Origin: Corallococcus coralloides DSM 2259
Lineage (GTDB): Bacteria > Myxococcota > Myxococcia > Myxococcales > Myxococcaceae
Length of the DNA stretch: 64,000 bases
Assembly (NCBI RefSeq): GCF_000255295.1
Contig: NC_017030.1
Span: forward strand, 744,001-808,000
Reading direction: 5' to 3'
Shown: positions 23,071-34,475 of the stretch, one piece after another
Numbering within the stretch: the stretch's first letter is position 1
Layout: each line of letters opens with the position of its first letter
Position numbers and translations under genes: made by a program
Notes under the pieces: generated by a model
The model's input: only the letters and a program-made list of their open reading frames with translations
What the model was told of the DNA's origin: nothing
Databases searched by the model: none

Positions 23071-24704
23071 GGCGCTCCCAGTCCGTCCTCCTCCTCGCCG
23101 TCGCGCTGTTCCTCGGGCTGGGGCTCGCCTCCCTCCCGGACGCCGAGGCGCGCCCCGGTGGAGGCAGCTCCTATCGGGGCTCCAGCCGCAGCTCGTCCAG
23201 CAGCCGGAGCTCGTCGAGCAGCCGCAGCTCGTCCAGCTCCAGCAGCCGGTCCTCCTCCTTCGGCTCCAGCAGCAGCCGGTCCTCCTCCTCCTACAGCTCC
23301 GGCCCCCGCGCCTATAGCTCCGGCGGCTACAGCTCCGGTGGCTCGTCCTCGGATGGAGGCGGGGCGTTCGGTGGCTTCTGCCTGCTCATCGTCATCATGG
23401 GCGTGGTGGCCATCGTCGTCATGAACGTGAAGTCGGGCGCGGGGCAGCAGGACTGGAGCACCACCACGCCCCATGCGCCTCCGCCGCCCCAGCGCCAGGG
23501 CTCGCTGCGCACGAAGCTCGCGCGCCTGGCCCGCGTGGGCCCCAAGGGTTCGGACGGGTCGACGCAGCCGTTGGATCCGGAGTTCTCCATCGTCCTCTTC
23601 GAGGACTTCGTCTATTCGCTCTTCGCCCGCGTGCACGAGGCGCGCGGCGGCGACCGGCTGGACACGCTGGGCGGCTGGCTGTCCGACGGCGCCATCGCGT
23701 CGCTCCAGCAATTGGGCACACCGGACGCGGTGAAGGCCGTGGTGGTGGGCGCCGTCACGTACGAGGCCGTGGAGGGCATCAGCGCGAACAGCCGGCGCGT
23801 CCGCGTCGTCCTGCGCTTCGAGGCCAACTACACGGAGGTCACCTCCGGCTCCGAGCAGAGCTGGTACGTCGCGGAGGAGTGGCTGCTGGAGCGCGACGCG
23901 TCCGCGAAGTCCCGGGCGCCCGAGGACGCGCGTGCGTTCAAGTGCCCGAACTGCGGCGCGCCGCTGGAGTCCGTGCACGGCCACAAGTGCTCGTACTGCG
24001 ACACGGTGGTGAACACCGGCGAGTTCGACTGGGTGGTGACGCGCGTGGGCTCGCTGGAGCGCGAGCGGCGCGGCCCCCAGCTCACCGGCACCACGGAGGA
24101 GCAGGGCACGGAGCTGCCCACCGTGAAGGACTCGCGCGCGCAGGAGCGGCTGAACGCGCTCTTGCATGACGACCCGGAAGCGACGCCGCTGGCGCTGCGC
24201 AAGCGCCTGGAGTTCATCTTCCACGAGATGCAGACCGCGTGGGCCGCGCGCGAATGGAAGGGCATGCGGCCCTTCCTCAGCGACAACCTCTTCCAGACGC
24301 AGCTGTACTGGATCAACGCCTACCGTGAAGCGGGCCTGCGCAACATCACGGAGAACGCGCACATCACGAACATCGTGCTCGCTCGGGTGACGCGGGATGA
24401 GTACTTCGACGCCGTCACCCTGCGCGTGTTCGCGTCCAGCCTGGACTACACGGTGCGGGACCGGGACGGACAGGTCGTGGGCGGCAGCCGTTCCCGGGAG
24501 CGCGCCTACAGCGAATACTGGACGCTCATCCGCGGCCGGGGCGTGCGGGGCAAGCCCTCCACGCAGAAGCAGTGCCCGTCGTGCGGCGCGCCGTTGTCCA
24601 TCAACATGGCGGGCCACTGCACGCACTGCCAGGCGCGCGTGACGTCCGGCGAGTTCGACTGGGTGCTCAGCCGCATCGAACAGGATGAGGCGTACCAGGG
24701 CTGA
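23067..24704 (+). CDS. Membrane protein with duplicated Tim44-like/zinc-ribbon modules
   Basis: The 545-residue product starts with a signal-like helix (SVLLLAVALFLGLGLASLPDA), then a low-complexity Ser/Arg and Ser/Gly/Tyr region (about 35-100) and a transmembrane helix (FCLLIVIMGVVAIVVMNV). Two similar modules follow. Each has a helical Tim44-like domain (FEDFVYSLFARVHEAR; LEFIFHEMQTAWAAREWKGM) and ends with a zinc ribbon: CPNCGAPLESVHGHKCSYC and CPSCGAPLSINMAGHCTHC, each followed by GEFDWV. This is an internal duplication. Tim44-like domains bind membranes or act in inner-membrane transport; function here is unknown. It is coupled to the TPM gene and followed after 3 bp by a secreted-protein gene. 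Confidence 0.8.
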   Translation: MRRSQSVLLLAVALFLGLGLASLPDAEARPGGGSSYRGSSRSSSSSRSSSSSRSSSSSSSRSSSFGSSSSRSSSSYSSGPRAYSSGGYSSGGSSSDGGGAFGGFCLLIVIMGVVAIVVMNVKSGAGQQDWSTTTPHAPPPPQRQGSLRTKLARLARVGPKGSDGSTQPLDPEFSIVLFEDFVYSLFARVHEARGGDRLDTLGGWLSDGAIASLQQLGTPDAVKAVVVGAVTYEAVEGISANSRRVRVVLRFEANYTEVTSGSEQSWYVAEEWLLERDASAKSRAPEDARAFKCPNCGAPLESVHGHKCSYCDTVVNTGEFDWVVTRVGSLERERRGPQLTGTTEEQGTELPTVKDSRAQERLNALLHDDPEATPLALRKRLEFIFHEMQTAWAAREWKGMRPFLSDNLFQTQLYWINAYREAGLRNITENAHITNIVLARVTRDEYFDAVTLRVFASSLDYTVRDRDGQVVGGSRSRERAYSEYWTLIRGRGVRGKPSTQKQCPSCGAPLSINMAGHCTHCQARVTSGEFDWVLSRIEQDEAYQG

Positions 24705-24707
24705 GCC

Positions 24708-25928
24708 ATGCACACGCCCCATTGGTTTTCGTTGGTTGGTCTCCTCGTCACGGCCACTCCGGCCGCCTCGGCTCCCCAGTCCTTCGGAGATTGGTTCGAT
24801 GCGCGCGTGAAGGCGGAGAAGGCCGTCGTCCGCGAGCGCTTCCAGCTCGACCTGGATGGGGATGGCCGGGCGGACGCTGTCGTTTGTTACGACTTCAAGG
24901 AGTCAGAAGGCCCCGGCACCACGACGCCCGTCATCCTGGTGGGGCTGGCCACCGGCGAGCGCTTCGCCATGCGTGGCGGGGGACTGGGGCCCATTGACCA
25001 TGTCGGGTGTCCCAGCGCGCCGTCATCGCAGACGAAGGGCCGGCCAGGCTCCCTCTACCTCGGCGGCAATGGCCTGACGGGTTACGTGGGAGGGGTGTCC
25101 CTGCTGTTCGACAACAAGGGGCCCCTGCTCGTGGGAGGCAGCACCGGTGACCGGTACCACGCGTGGAGCATGGACCTGATCTCCCAGAGGACGGAGCTCT
25201 CGTCCTACGAATACTCCGAATCGCAGACCGAGGACCCCGTCCCGAGCCGGTCCGCCGCGATGCTCGCCTCCGGTACGCAGGAGCCCGCGCCGCCCGCGCC
25301 GGTCTGGGTGAGCTGGGGGAAGAAGAACTGGAGCGGCGACGCGGACGCGGGCCTGAAGGTGCAGTGGCTGCGCAAGGGCGCCACGGTGACGGTCATCGCG
25401 ACGCTCCGCGACGACCAGCCGGTGCCCGCCGCGGATGCCAGCGCGAAGGCCATCCTCGGTGCGGATCACCTGGAGCTGTGGTGGAGCGAACCGAATGGGG
25501 ACTCCACTCGCGCGGTGCAGCTGGGCGTGGCGCGCACCGCCGGCGGCAAGCCCGTCGCCACGTGGTTCCAGCCTCCCGGGCGCAAGGACAAGGCGCTTCC
25601 CTCCATCCGGTGGACCGCTCCTGACCGGTTCGAGGTGGACCTCCCCGTGAGCTGGCTGGTTCCCAAGCCGAGGGAAGGGGCCGTGGTCCATGACGGCGAC
25701 ATGGAGCCACCGTCGGCGCTCGCGGCCTTCACGGTCGTCTTCTCCGACAGCGATGGGAAGGGACAGGAGACGCTCGTCTCCACCACGGAGAAGCGTCCCA
25801 GCGCTGAGAGCTCCAGCTCCCTCTACCTGGCGGAGCCCGGAAGCAGGTACCCCCGGTTGAGCAAGGGCGTCTTCAGCTGGGTGCCCATCCAGCAGGGCAC
25901 CACGCTGCGTGAACTCGTCATCCAGTAG
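24708..25928 (+). CDS. Secreted protein of unknown function, third gene of the TPM operon
   Basis: The 406-residue protein has a signal peptide (HWFSLVGLLVTATPAASA). Near residue 50 it carries DLDGDGRADAVVCYDF, an Asp-rich calcium-loop motif like those in FG-GAP or dockerin proteins. The rest is predicted beta-rich, with repeated DxDG-like turns and one long Pro-rich linker (TQEPAPPAPVWVSW). No catalytic signature was recognised. It starts 3 bp after the Tim44-like gene, so it is probably part of the same transcript and periplasmic or surface located. Confidence 0.75.
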   Translation: MHTPHWFSLVGLLVTATPAASAPQSFGDWFDARVKAEKAVVRERFQLDLDGDGRADAVVCYDFKESEGPGTTTPVILVGLATGERFAMRGGGLGPIDHVGCPSAPSSQTKGRPGSLYLGGNGLTGYVGGVSLLFDNKGPLLVGGSTGDRYHAWSMDLISQRTELSSYEYSESQTEDPVPSRSAAMLASGTQEPAPPAPVWVSWGKKNWSGDADAGLKVQWLRKGATVTVIATLRDDQPVPAADASAKAILGADHLELWWSEPNGDSTRAVQLGVARTAGGKPVATWFQPPGRKDKALPSIRWTAPDRFEVDLPVSWLVPKPREGAVVHDGDMEPPSALAAFTVVFSDSDGKGQETLVSTTEKRPSAESSSSLYLAEPGSRYPRLSKGVFSWVPIQQGTTLRELVIQ

Positions 25929-25972
25929 TGCCAGGGGCCCGCATCTCCCCGGGACATCCCCGCCGGGGACAC

Positions 25973-25978
25973 TAGGAT
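25973..25978 (+). promoter_or_regulatory. Putative -10 hexamer (TAGGAT) for the thioesterase gene
   Basis: TAGGAT ends 10 nt before the ATG at 25989, and there is no ribosome-binding site between them. The in-frame ATG at 25977 lies inside this hexamer, which favours the later start. Confidence 0.35.
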
Positions 25979-25988
25979 GCGGTGCATC

Positions 25989-26792
25989 ATGACCGCGCCC
26001 TTCCTCGTCGCCACCCTCGTTGAACCGCTGGAACCCGGGCACTACCGCTCGCGCTACGAGGCGCCCTGGTATCAGGGCCGGGGTGCCTACGGCGGCGTGG
26101 TGGCGGGACAGGTGCTGCGCGCGCTGGAGCACCACCTCAACGACGCCAACAGACAGGTGCGCTCGTTCACCGTGCACTTCTGCTCGCCCGCGGCGGAGGG
26201 CGTGGCGGACCTGCACACGCGCATCGAGCGCGCCGGCAAGTTCGTCACCCACGCCACCGCGCGGGTGGAGAGCGGCGGCGTGGTGGTGGCTGTCGCCACG
26301 GCGACCTTCGGCGCCGCTCGCGGTGGAGCGCCCGAGTACATGGACTTCGTCATGCCGGAGGTGCCCGCGCCCGGGACGCTCACGCCCGTCCCCGATGACG
26401 TGCCCATGCCGGACTTCTGCCGCTTCTTCGAGTACCGCTACTGCGTGGGCTCGCCGCCGTACTCGGGTGGGCCCGAGGCGGAGGTGGGCGGCTGGCTGCG
26501 GCCTCGCGTTCCCACGGCGCTGGACCCGGCGCTGTGCGTGGGCTTGATGGATGCGTATCCGCCGTCCGTGCTGTCGCGGCTGGACGGCTTCCGCGCGGCG
26601 GCGTCCGTGGACTTCAGCGTGCAGTTCTTCCAGACGTTCCCGGTGAAGGGCATCGCGCCGGACGCGCACTACCTGCGCACCGGCCGCTCGCGCCAGGCGG
26701 CGGACGGCTACACGGAAGAGACCCAGCTCCTCTGGGCGGAGGACGGCACGCTGCTCGCGCAGTGCCGTCAGCTCGTCGCCGTGCTCGGCTGA
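25989..26792 (+). CDS. TesB-like acyl-CoA thioesterase family protein
   Basis: The 267-residue product has the double hot-dog layout of TesB-type thioesterases. The first half has GAYGGVVAGQVLRALEHHL (the helix and loop after the first strands) and SFTVHFCSPAAEGVADLHTRIERAG. The second half has ASVDFSVQFFQTFPV and YTEETQLLWAEDGTLLAQCRQ. Such enzymes hydrolyse acyl-CoA esters; the substrate cannot be inferred. Its stop TGA directly abuts the stop of the convergent gene at 26793 (TGATCA shared). Confidence 0.85.
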   Translation: MTAPFLVATLVEPLEPGHYRSRYEAPWYQGRGAYGGVVAGQVLRALEHHLNDANRQVRSFTVHFCSPAAEGVADLHTRIERAGKFVTHATARVESGGVVVAVATATFGAARGGAPEYMDFVMPEVPAPGTLTPVPDDVPMPDFCRFFEYRYCVGSPPYSGGPEAEVGGWLRPRVPTALDPALCVGLMDAYPPSVLSRLDGFRAAASVDFSVQFFQTFPVKGIAPDAHYLRTGRSRQAADGYTEETQLLWAEDGTLLAQCRQLVAVLG

Positions 26793-27518
26793 TCAGGACA
26801 CCAGCTCGGCCACCACGGCGTGGTGGTCGGAGACGGCATCGGGCAGGCGCGCGTAGCGGGTGAAGCGCAGGGCGTGGGAGATGAGCACCTGGTCCAGGCG
26901 CTGACGCGCGTTCGGGACGGGGTACGTGGGCTCGCCTTCGGAGGGCGTGTGCAGCCCCAGCTCCGCGCAGAGGCAGGCCACGGGACCCTCCACGTCCTCC
27001 GCGTTGAAGTCGCCCATCACCACGCGAGGCCGCCGTGGCCGCTGGCGCAGGGCATGGATGAGCTGATCCACCTGCCGCCGCCGCACCGCCGCGGAGAACG
27101 GATCCAGGTGCAGGGACACGACCTCCGGTCCGTGCTCTCCGGCGAGCGCGGCCACGACGTAGCCCTTGTCCACGCGCCGGTCGCGGCCGAAGTGCGCCGT
27201 GTCGCATGACTCCAGCGGCTGCCGGCTCAGCAGCGCCGTGCCCTGCGCGAACAGTCCCGGGACGCCGGAGTGCACGCCGTGATGCACGTGCGGATACCCG
27301 GCCTGCTCCGCGATGCGGGCCACCTGATCCACCCGTCCGCTGAAGAGGCTGGACCGGTCCGCCTCCTGCAACGCCACCACGTCCGCGCCTTCACGGGCGA
27401 GCAGCGCCGCCACCCGGTCCAGCGTGCCCAGCAGCGCGGAGCGCCGCCGCAGGAAGGGCATGGGCACGGCGAACGGCGCACCGTGCGCCACGTTCAGGGT
27501 GAGGACCTTGAGTCGCAC
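26793..27518 (-). CDS. Endonuclease/exonuclease/phosphatase (EEP) family hydrolase
   Basis: A 241-residue EEP-fold phosphohydrolase. The expected motifs are visible: LTLNVAHG at the N-terminus, DVVALQEAD (metal-binding Glu), VVMGDFNAEDVEG (Asp/Asn pair) and SDHHAVVAEL with the terminal Asp-His. Family members cleave phosphodiesters in DNA or RNA, or phosphomonoesters in phospholipids and signalling molecules. No signal peptide is present, so it is cytoplasmic. The start is a GTG at 27518. The response regulator gene lies 23 bp upstream on the same strand. Confidence 0.88.
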   Translation of the reverse strand: MRLKVLTLNVAHGAPFAVPMPFLRRRSALLGTLDRVAALLAREGADVVALQEADRSSLFSGRVDQVARIAEQAGYPHVHHGVHSGVPGLFAQGTALLSRQPLESCDTAHFGRDRRVDKGYVVAALAGEHGPEVVSLHLDPFSAAVRRRQVDQLIHALRQRPRRPRVVMGDFNAEDVEGPVACLCAELGLHTPSEGEPTYPVPNARQRLDQVLISHALRFTRYARLPDAVSDHHAVVAELVS

Positions 27519-27541
27519 GGGGCCGGTGCGCGCGGAACGGC

Positions 27542-27901
27542 TCAGGCGGCGATCTGCTTGCGCAGCAGCCGCGTCAGCTCCGCGGGGTCCACCGGCTTGG
27601 GCAAGAGCTCCGCGCCGTAGCGGATGGCCACGGGCAGCAGGTCATCCAGGTCCGAGTGGCCGGTGAGGAAGATGAACGGCGCGCGGCACTCCTGCAGCTC
27701 GCGCATGGCGACGAGCACGTCGGAGCCGTTCATGTCCGGCATGTTGTAGTCGCACAGGATGGCGGCGACGCCGTTGAGGTCCAGGTGGAAGGCCTCGGCG
27801 GGGGACTGCACCGTGAGCACCGTGTAGCCCGCGCCCCGAAGGGTGTCTCCCACGGTCGCGAGCACGAAGAGGTCATCGTCGATGACCAGCACGGTTGGCA
27901 T
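27542..27901 (-). CDS. Single-domain response regulator (receiver only)
   Basis: A 119-residue receiver domain without an output domain, similar to CheY-like proteins. Acidic residues Asp8-Asp10 (VIDDDLF), the phosphoacceptor Asp51 in CDYNMPDMNG, the Thr in FLTGHSD and the Lys in LPKPVD are in place. It should relay phosphate between histidine kinases and a downstream partner or alter a protein by binding. No histidine kinase gene is adjacent, so the partner is elsewhere. The ATG at 27901 (MPTVLVIDDD) is the only start that gives the standard fold; the longer upstream frame is low-complexity. Confidence 0.93.
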   Translation of the reverse strand: MPTVLVIDDDLFVLATVGDTLRGAGYTVLTVQSPAEAFHLDLNGVAAILCDYNMPDMNGSDVLVAMRELQECRAPFIFLTGHSDLDDLLPVAIRYGAELLPKPVDPAELTRLLRKQIAA

Positions 27902-28049
27902 GGGCGGTCCTCCCGCGCCTGAGCGGCGCGCCGATGCGCGCGAGTGTATCCGAGCCCGCGCGTCCGCGCGCCACGCCCCACCGGGCAAGTCGCCGGGGTC
28001 GAGACCACCCCCGTCGTAGGGTGTGGGCGCGGCGGGCCCATCAGTGCGC

Positions 28050-29393
28050 TCAGTGTTTCGAGGGCGCGACAGGGGACGGGATGAGGATGAGCTGCTCCTG
28101 GGGTGGGTTGAGGTATTCGGCGCCGGTCTCCGTGATGACCGCCATCTCCTCCACGGAGAGGATGCGCAGCGCGTCCGGGCTGCTGCCGTCCTTCCACGCG
28201 TAGAAGCCGTCGAAGGCGAACACCTGCCCGGGCTGGAGCTTGCGCAGCGCGGAGCCCGCGGGCGGCTTGCCGGACGCCGCGCCGGACAGGGCGGGGCCCG
28301 CGTCATGGGCCCAGTAGCCCACGGGATGGCCGGTGCCCCACATCACGGGCTCGGAGCCCGCTTCACGCATCCAGTCGCGCTGGGCCTTGTCCACGTCGTA
28401 GCCGCGCACGCCGGGCTTCATCGCCGCGAGCGCGATGCGGCTGCCCTTCTTCGACTTCTCCCACTTCGCCAGCGCCTCCGCAGGAGGCTGCGTCTGCCCC
28501 GGCGCCAGCACGTACGCGAAGCGCTGGATGTCCGTCACCCACGTGCCTCCCACGCGGATGCCGAAGTCCGTCTGGATGAAGTCCCCCGGCTGGATGACGC
28601 GGTCGGTGGCGTTCGAGTGCCCGCGCGTGGGCCCGCTGTTCACATTGGGGTTCTGGTCCGGCTGCCACCCGTCCCCCACGCCCAGCTCCGCGATGCGCTT
28701 CTTGAGGAAGCGCGCCACGTCCGAGTCCCGCGTCTTGCCGGGCACCACGGTGCGGTACGCCTCCTCCTCCAGCTTCGCGGTGATGTCCGCGGCCTTGCGC
28801 ATGATGTCCACCTCCTCGGGCGTCTTCACGGACAGCCACTCGGAGACCAGGTCCTCGGAGGACACCAGCTTCTTGCGCAGCGCGGGGGACAGCGCCGCCT
28901 CCAGCTTCGCGCGCTGCGTGGCGGACAGGCCGTCCGCGATGGACATCCGCTCCGACGAATTGATGGCGACCTTGGTGGGCTTCGCCTTGGACAGGCGCGC
29001 GGCGATGAGCGCGTGCACGTCCGCGCCGCGCTCGAAGGCCACCACCTCGTCCACCACGCCCATGTCCCGGAGCGCGGTGGCCTCGCCCTCGGGGGAGAGC
29101 GCGGTGGAGCGCAGCGTTTCACCGTCGCGCAGGAACAGGAACGCGGCGGTGCCGCCCGCGTTCTCCCCGCCCACATGGCTGGCGAGCGGATCGTTGTCGT
29201 TCTCGCGGCAGAGCACCACCCACGCGTCCACGCCCGCGCGGGCCATGGCCTGGGGCAAGAGCTTCTGGAGGCGCTCCTTGCGCACGCGAGGCCACGCGCC
29301 TTCCGCGGCGGGCACGGCGGGCGCGGCGGTCGCAGCTTGGGCGAGGGAGGCAAACAGCAGGGCGGAGAGGAGGACGGGCCGGACACGCGTCAT
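28050..29393 (-). CDS. Exported M24-family metallopeptidase (Xaa-Pro aminopeptidase-like)
   Basis: The 447-residue product has a signal peptide (PVLLSALLFASLAQAATA). The N-terminal half resembles the creatinase-type domain. The C-terminal half is the pita-bread metal fold: QTDFGIRVGGTWVTDIQRFAY gives two Asp ligands, GTGHPVGYWAHDAGP the His, and VEEMAVITETG the final Glu. The usual IEPG glutamate appears as Asp in FAFDGFYAW, which may change metal binding or specificity. Peptidases of this family remove an N-terminal residue before proline. GGAAGAG supports the ATG at 29393. Convergent neighbours are unrelated. Confidence 0.88.
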   Translation of the reverse strand: MTRVRPVLLSALLFASLAQAATAAPAVPAAEGAWPRVRKERLQKLLPQAMARAGVDAWVVLCRENDNDPLASHVGGENAGGTAAFLFLRDGETLRSTALSPEGEATALRDMGVVDEVVAFERGADVHALIAARLSKAKPTKVAINSSERMSIADGLSATQRAKLEAALSPALRKKLVSSEDLVSEWLSVKTPEEVDIMRKAADITAKLEEEAYRTVVPGKTRDSDVARFLKKRIAELGVGDGWQPDQNPNVNSGPTRGHSNATDRVIQPGDFIQTDFGIRVGGTWVTDIQRFAYVLAPGQTQPPAEALAKWEKSKKGSRIALAAMKPGVRGYDVDKAQRDWMREAGSEPVMWGTGHPVGYWAHDAGPALSGAASGKPPAGSALRKLQPGQVFAFDGFYAWKDGSSPDALRILSVEEMAVITETGAEYLNPPQEQLILIPSPVAPSKH

Positions 29394-29667
29394 GGATGCG
29401 CTCTTCCTGGTGGGGGAGGGCGCGGATTGTTTCACGACCGCACGGCGCGGCAACCCACACGCCGTGCACCGCGTGGGCGCTTCACCTGGAAGTCCAGGAA
29501 TCACAAGAGACATGTCCGGGACGTGGGCCTGTTCGTGGATGGACGCGGCCCTGCCCCCGGGTCGCGGGCGCGGATGGCTGTCTGTCATTGCGCCGGGACC
29601 GCCGGGCGGGCGCGAACGGCGTCAAGGCTTGCGACCGTGCGCGTCGTCTCCAACCCCGGAGTCGCAC

Positions 29668-30513
29668 ATGCGTGTCGAAGAAAACAGTGCCGCCGCGGAG
29701 TACGTCCAGGGCAACGAGGACCGGGAGCTGCGACGGCTGATGCTCCAGGCCCAGGTGTACGCGCCGCTGACGGAGGGAGTGCTGCGCGCGGCCGGCCTCA
29801 AGCCCGGCATGCGCGTGCTGGACGTGGGCTGCGGCGTGGGGGACGTGTCCTTCCTCGCCGCGGAGCTGGTGGGCCCCACGGGCGAGGTGGTGGGCGTGGA
29901 CCGCGAGCCCCGCGTCCTCGCCTGCGCCCAGCGCCGCGTCGAGTCGCGCGGCCTGTCCCACGTGCGCTTCCAGCAGAGCAGCCTGGAGTCCCTGCCCGTC
30001 GAAGCCCCCTTCGACGCCATCATCGGCCGGCTGGTGCTGATGTTCCAGCCGGACCCGGTGACGTTCGTCCGCCGCATGGTGGAGCACCTGCGCCCCGGCG
30101 GCGTGCTGGCGATGCATGAGCTGGAGCTGGCGGCCATGGGCCTGGCGCACCCGAAGCTGCCGCTGTTCAACCGCGTCTGGGGCTGGATGCTGCCCACCTG
30201 CGAACGCGTGGGCATCAAGGTCCACATGGGCATGGAGCTGGTGTCCACGCTGCGGCGGGCCGGGCTGGTGGTGGATGACGGCGTGGTGGGCGGACGGCTG
30301 GGCGTGACGCCGGACGCGGAGACCACGCACGCCCTGGTGGAGACCGTGCGCACGCTGTTGCCCCACATGGAGCGGCTGGGCGTGGCGCTGGCCATGGAGG
30401 TGGACATCGACACGCTGGCCGCCCGCCTCACCGCCGAGCTGCGCGCCAACGGCGGCGTGCTGGTGCCCAGCCTCATGGTGGGCGTCTGGGGCCACCGTCC
30501 AGGCCCTGTCTGA
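29668..30513 (+). CDS. Class I SAM-dependent methyltransferase
   Basis: The 281-residue protein has motif I VLDVGCGVGDVSFLAAEL (about residue 50), the acidic strand-2 end (VVGVDREP), motif II-like SLESLPVEAPFDAIIGRLVL and post-motif EHLRPGGVLAMHEL. This is the UbiE/type 11 fold. The substrate is unknown; the C-terminal helices (VETVRTLLPHMERLGVA) could form a lid. The start ATG at 29668 follows a gap of 274 bp with no gene. No obvious ribosome-binding site is present. Confidence 0.9.
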   Translation: MRVEENSAAAEYVQGNEDRELRRLMLQAQVYAPLTEGVLRAAGLKPGMRVLDVGCGVGDVSFLAAELVGPTGEVVGVDREPRVLACAQRRVESRGLSHVRFQQSSLESLPVEAPFDAIIGRLVLMFQPDPVTFVRRMVEHLRPGGVLAMHELELAAMGLAHPKLPLFNRVWGWMLPTCERVGIKVHMGMELVSTLRRAGLVVDDGVVGGRLGVTPDAETTHALVETVRTLLPHMERLGVALAMEVDIDTLAARLTAELRANGGVLVPSLMVGVWGHRPGPV

Positions 30514-30591
30514 CGCCGCCGTCTCCGGACGACTTCGTCTTCACGACTTCGTCTTCGCACGACTTCACGAGCGGCGGGGGAGTGGGTCGCT

Positions 30592-30597
30592 TAGAGT
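30592..30597 (+). promoter_or_regulatory. Putative -10 hexamer (TAGAGT) six bases before a start codon
   Basis: TAGAGT ends 6 nt before the ATG at 30604, with GGCCCC between and no Shine-Dalgarno. Just upstream the motif ACGACTTCGTCTTC-like occurs in repeated form (30530-30570). A leaderless transcript is the simplest reading. Confidence 0.4.
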
Positions 30598-30603
30598 GGC
30601 CCC

Positions 30604-31368
30604 ATGGCAAAGACGGCATCCCGCAAGTCCCCCGCGAAGGCCAAGAAGCAGCCCGCGCGCCCCGCCGCGCCCGCGAAGACACCGGCCCGGCCGGTGAAGG
30701 CGAAGGTGGAGAAGGTCGAGCCCCGCCGCGCCTCCGCGTCGTCCCCGAAGCCCCCCGTGCTGGAGGCCGAGCCCGTCTTCGACTCCGGCCCCGTGGCCGA
30801 TCCCCGCGAGTCCGCGCCCAAGAGCCTGCCCGCTGGCGAGCCGAAGGGCCGGGTGCTGCCCTTCGAAATCGACCCGGCCCAGCTGGAGGCCGGCTTCCAG
30901 AAGCTCCGCGGCGAACTGGTCCACTGGACCAACAAGGGCCGCTACACCAAGGTCCGCTTCAAGTTCCGGGGCAAGCAGCTGCTGCCCGACCTGCCCCTGG
31001 CCGCCGTCGTCGCCGCCGAGGGCCTGTCGTTCTACTGGGGCGGCATCCTGCGCGTGCTCGTGGCCAACGTGGTGGGCAAGAGCGTGTTCGAGGTGGAGCT
31101 GGTCAACGACGCGGACAAGCGCGTCCTGGCGGGCCGCGAGGCGCTCCTGTCCGGTGATGTGGACCAGGCGCTCACGCTGTTCCGCGAAGCACTCGCCATG
31201 GACCGCGACAATGCCAGCGCACACTTCAACGTGGGCGTGGCGCTGAAGCTCCGCGGCGACCGCGAAGGGGCGCTCGCCGCGTTCGAAACCGCGAAGGCCA
31301 AGGACCCCGAAGGCGGCGTGGGCGCGGAGGCCGAACGGCTGGCCGCGAACCTCCGCCCGAAGGCGTGA
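30604..31368 (+). CDS. TPR-repeat protein with basic Lys/Ala/Pro-rich N-terminus
   Basis: This 254-residue protein starts with about 65 residues of Lys/Ala/Pro low-complexity sequence (SPAKAKKQPARPAAPAKTPA), similar to histone-like tails and possibly nucleic-acid binding. A middle segment is a folded unit of unknown type (GRYTKVRFKFRGKQLLPDLP). The C-terminal 80 residues carry two to three TPR units (LAGREALLSGDVDQALTLFREALAMDRDN and ASAHFNVGVALKLRGDREGALAAFETAKAKDP-type helices). The gene lies upstream of gyrA with a 264-bp gap. Function unknown. Confidence 0.8.
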   Translation: MAKTASRKSPAKAKKQPARPAAPAKTPARPVKAKVEKVEPRRASASSPKPPVLEAEPVFDSGPVADPRESAPKSLPAGEPKGRVLPFEIDPAQLEAGFQKLRGELVHWTNKGRYTKVRFKFRGKQLLPDLPLAAVVAAEGLSFYWGGILRVLVANVVGKSVFEVELVNDADKRVLAGREALLSGDVDQALTLFREALAMDRDNASAHFNVGVALKLRGDREGALAAFETAKAKDPEGGVGAEAERLAANLRPKA

Positions 31369-31449
31369 AAAACGGGCCTGAAAAACGGGCCCGGAATGGC
31401 CTGGAAACGGCCCCGGAAAACGGCCTCCGGTGGGGCTGAAAACGCACCG
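31366..31449 (+). repeat. Degenerate tandem repeat (GAAAACGGCC-like units)
   Basis: About seven copies of a 10-14-bp unit follow one another: GTGAAAAACGGGCC, TGAAAAACGGGCC, CGGAATGGCC, TGGAAACGGCC, CCGGAAAACGGCC, TCCGGTGGGGC and TGAAAACGCACC. The array begins on the stop codon of the TPR gene and ends about 180 bp before gyrA. Units can pair with each other (GGCC cores), so the RNA may fold. The remaining gap to 31632 holds a promoter-like element and an inverted repeat. Confidence 0.6.
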
Positions 31450-31528
31450 CCCGGATGTTCCATCCGGGTGCCCCGGAAAGGCCTCTTCCGACCCCTGGAA
31501 CCGGGCGGGCGGGCAGCCGTGGCGAATC

Positions 31529-31566
31529 CCCCCTGTTTCCCTTATTGACTGAGGGAAATCCGGGGG
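31529..31566. repeat. Imperfect inverted repeat upstream of gyrA
   Basis: CCCCCTGTTTCCCT (31529-31542) is followed after nine bases by AGGGAAATCCGGGGG (31552-31566). The inner seven bases pair perfectly and the outer five pair after a small bulge. The putative gyrA -35 box lies in the loop and right arm. No T-run follows, so a regulatory site is likelier than a terminator. Confidence 0.4.
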
Positions 31567-31573
31567 TTACGAA
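31545..31573 (+). promoter_or_regulatory. Putative gyrA promoter
   Basis: TTGACT (31545-31550) and TACGAA (31568-31573) are 17 nt apart. The -35 matches consensus at five of six bases; the -10 is weak (three of six). The transcript would have a leader of about 50 nt before the ATG at 31633. Confidence 0.35.
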
Positions 31574-31632
31574 CACTCTCCCATCGGGCGGAGCCCCCCA
31601 CGTGAGGGGCCCGTCCGCACCTTCCAGAGCCC

Positions 31633-34455
<2,823 letters not shown>

Positions 34456-34475
34456 GCCAGGCGGTAGAAACACGG

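Noticed and set aside
29394-29667. Searched for a small gene, RNA or riboswitch in the 274-bp gap
   Set aside because: Only a short 14-bp dyad (CCTGGA-AG-TCCAGG, 29485-29498) was found; no credible gene or structured RNA.
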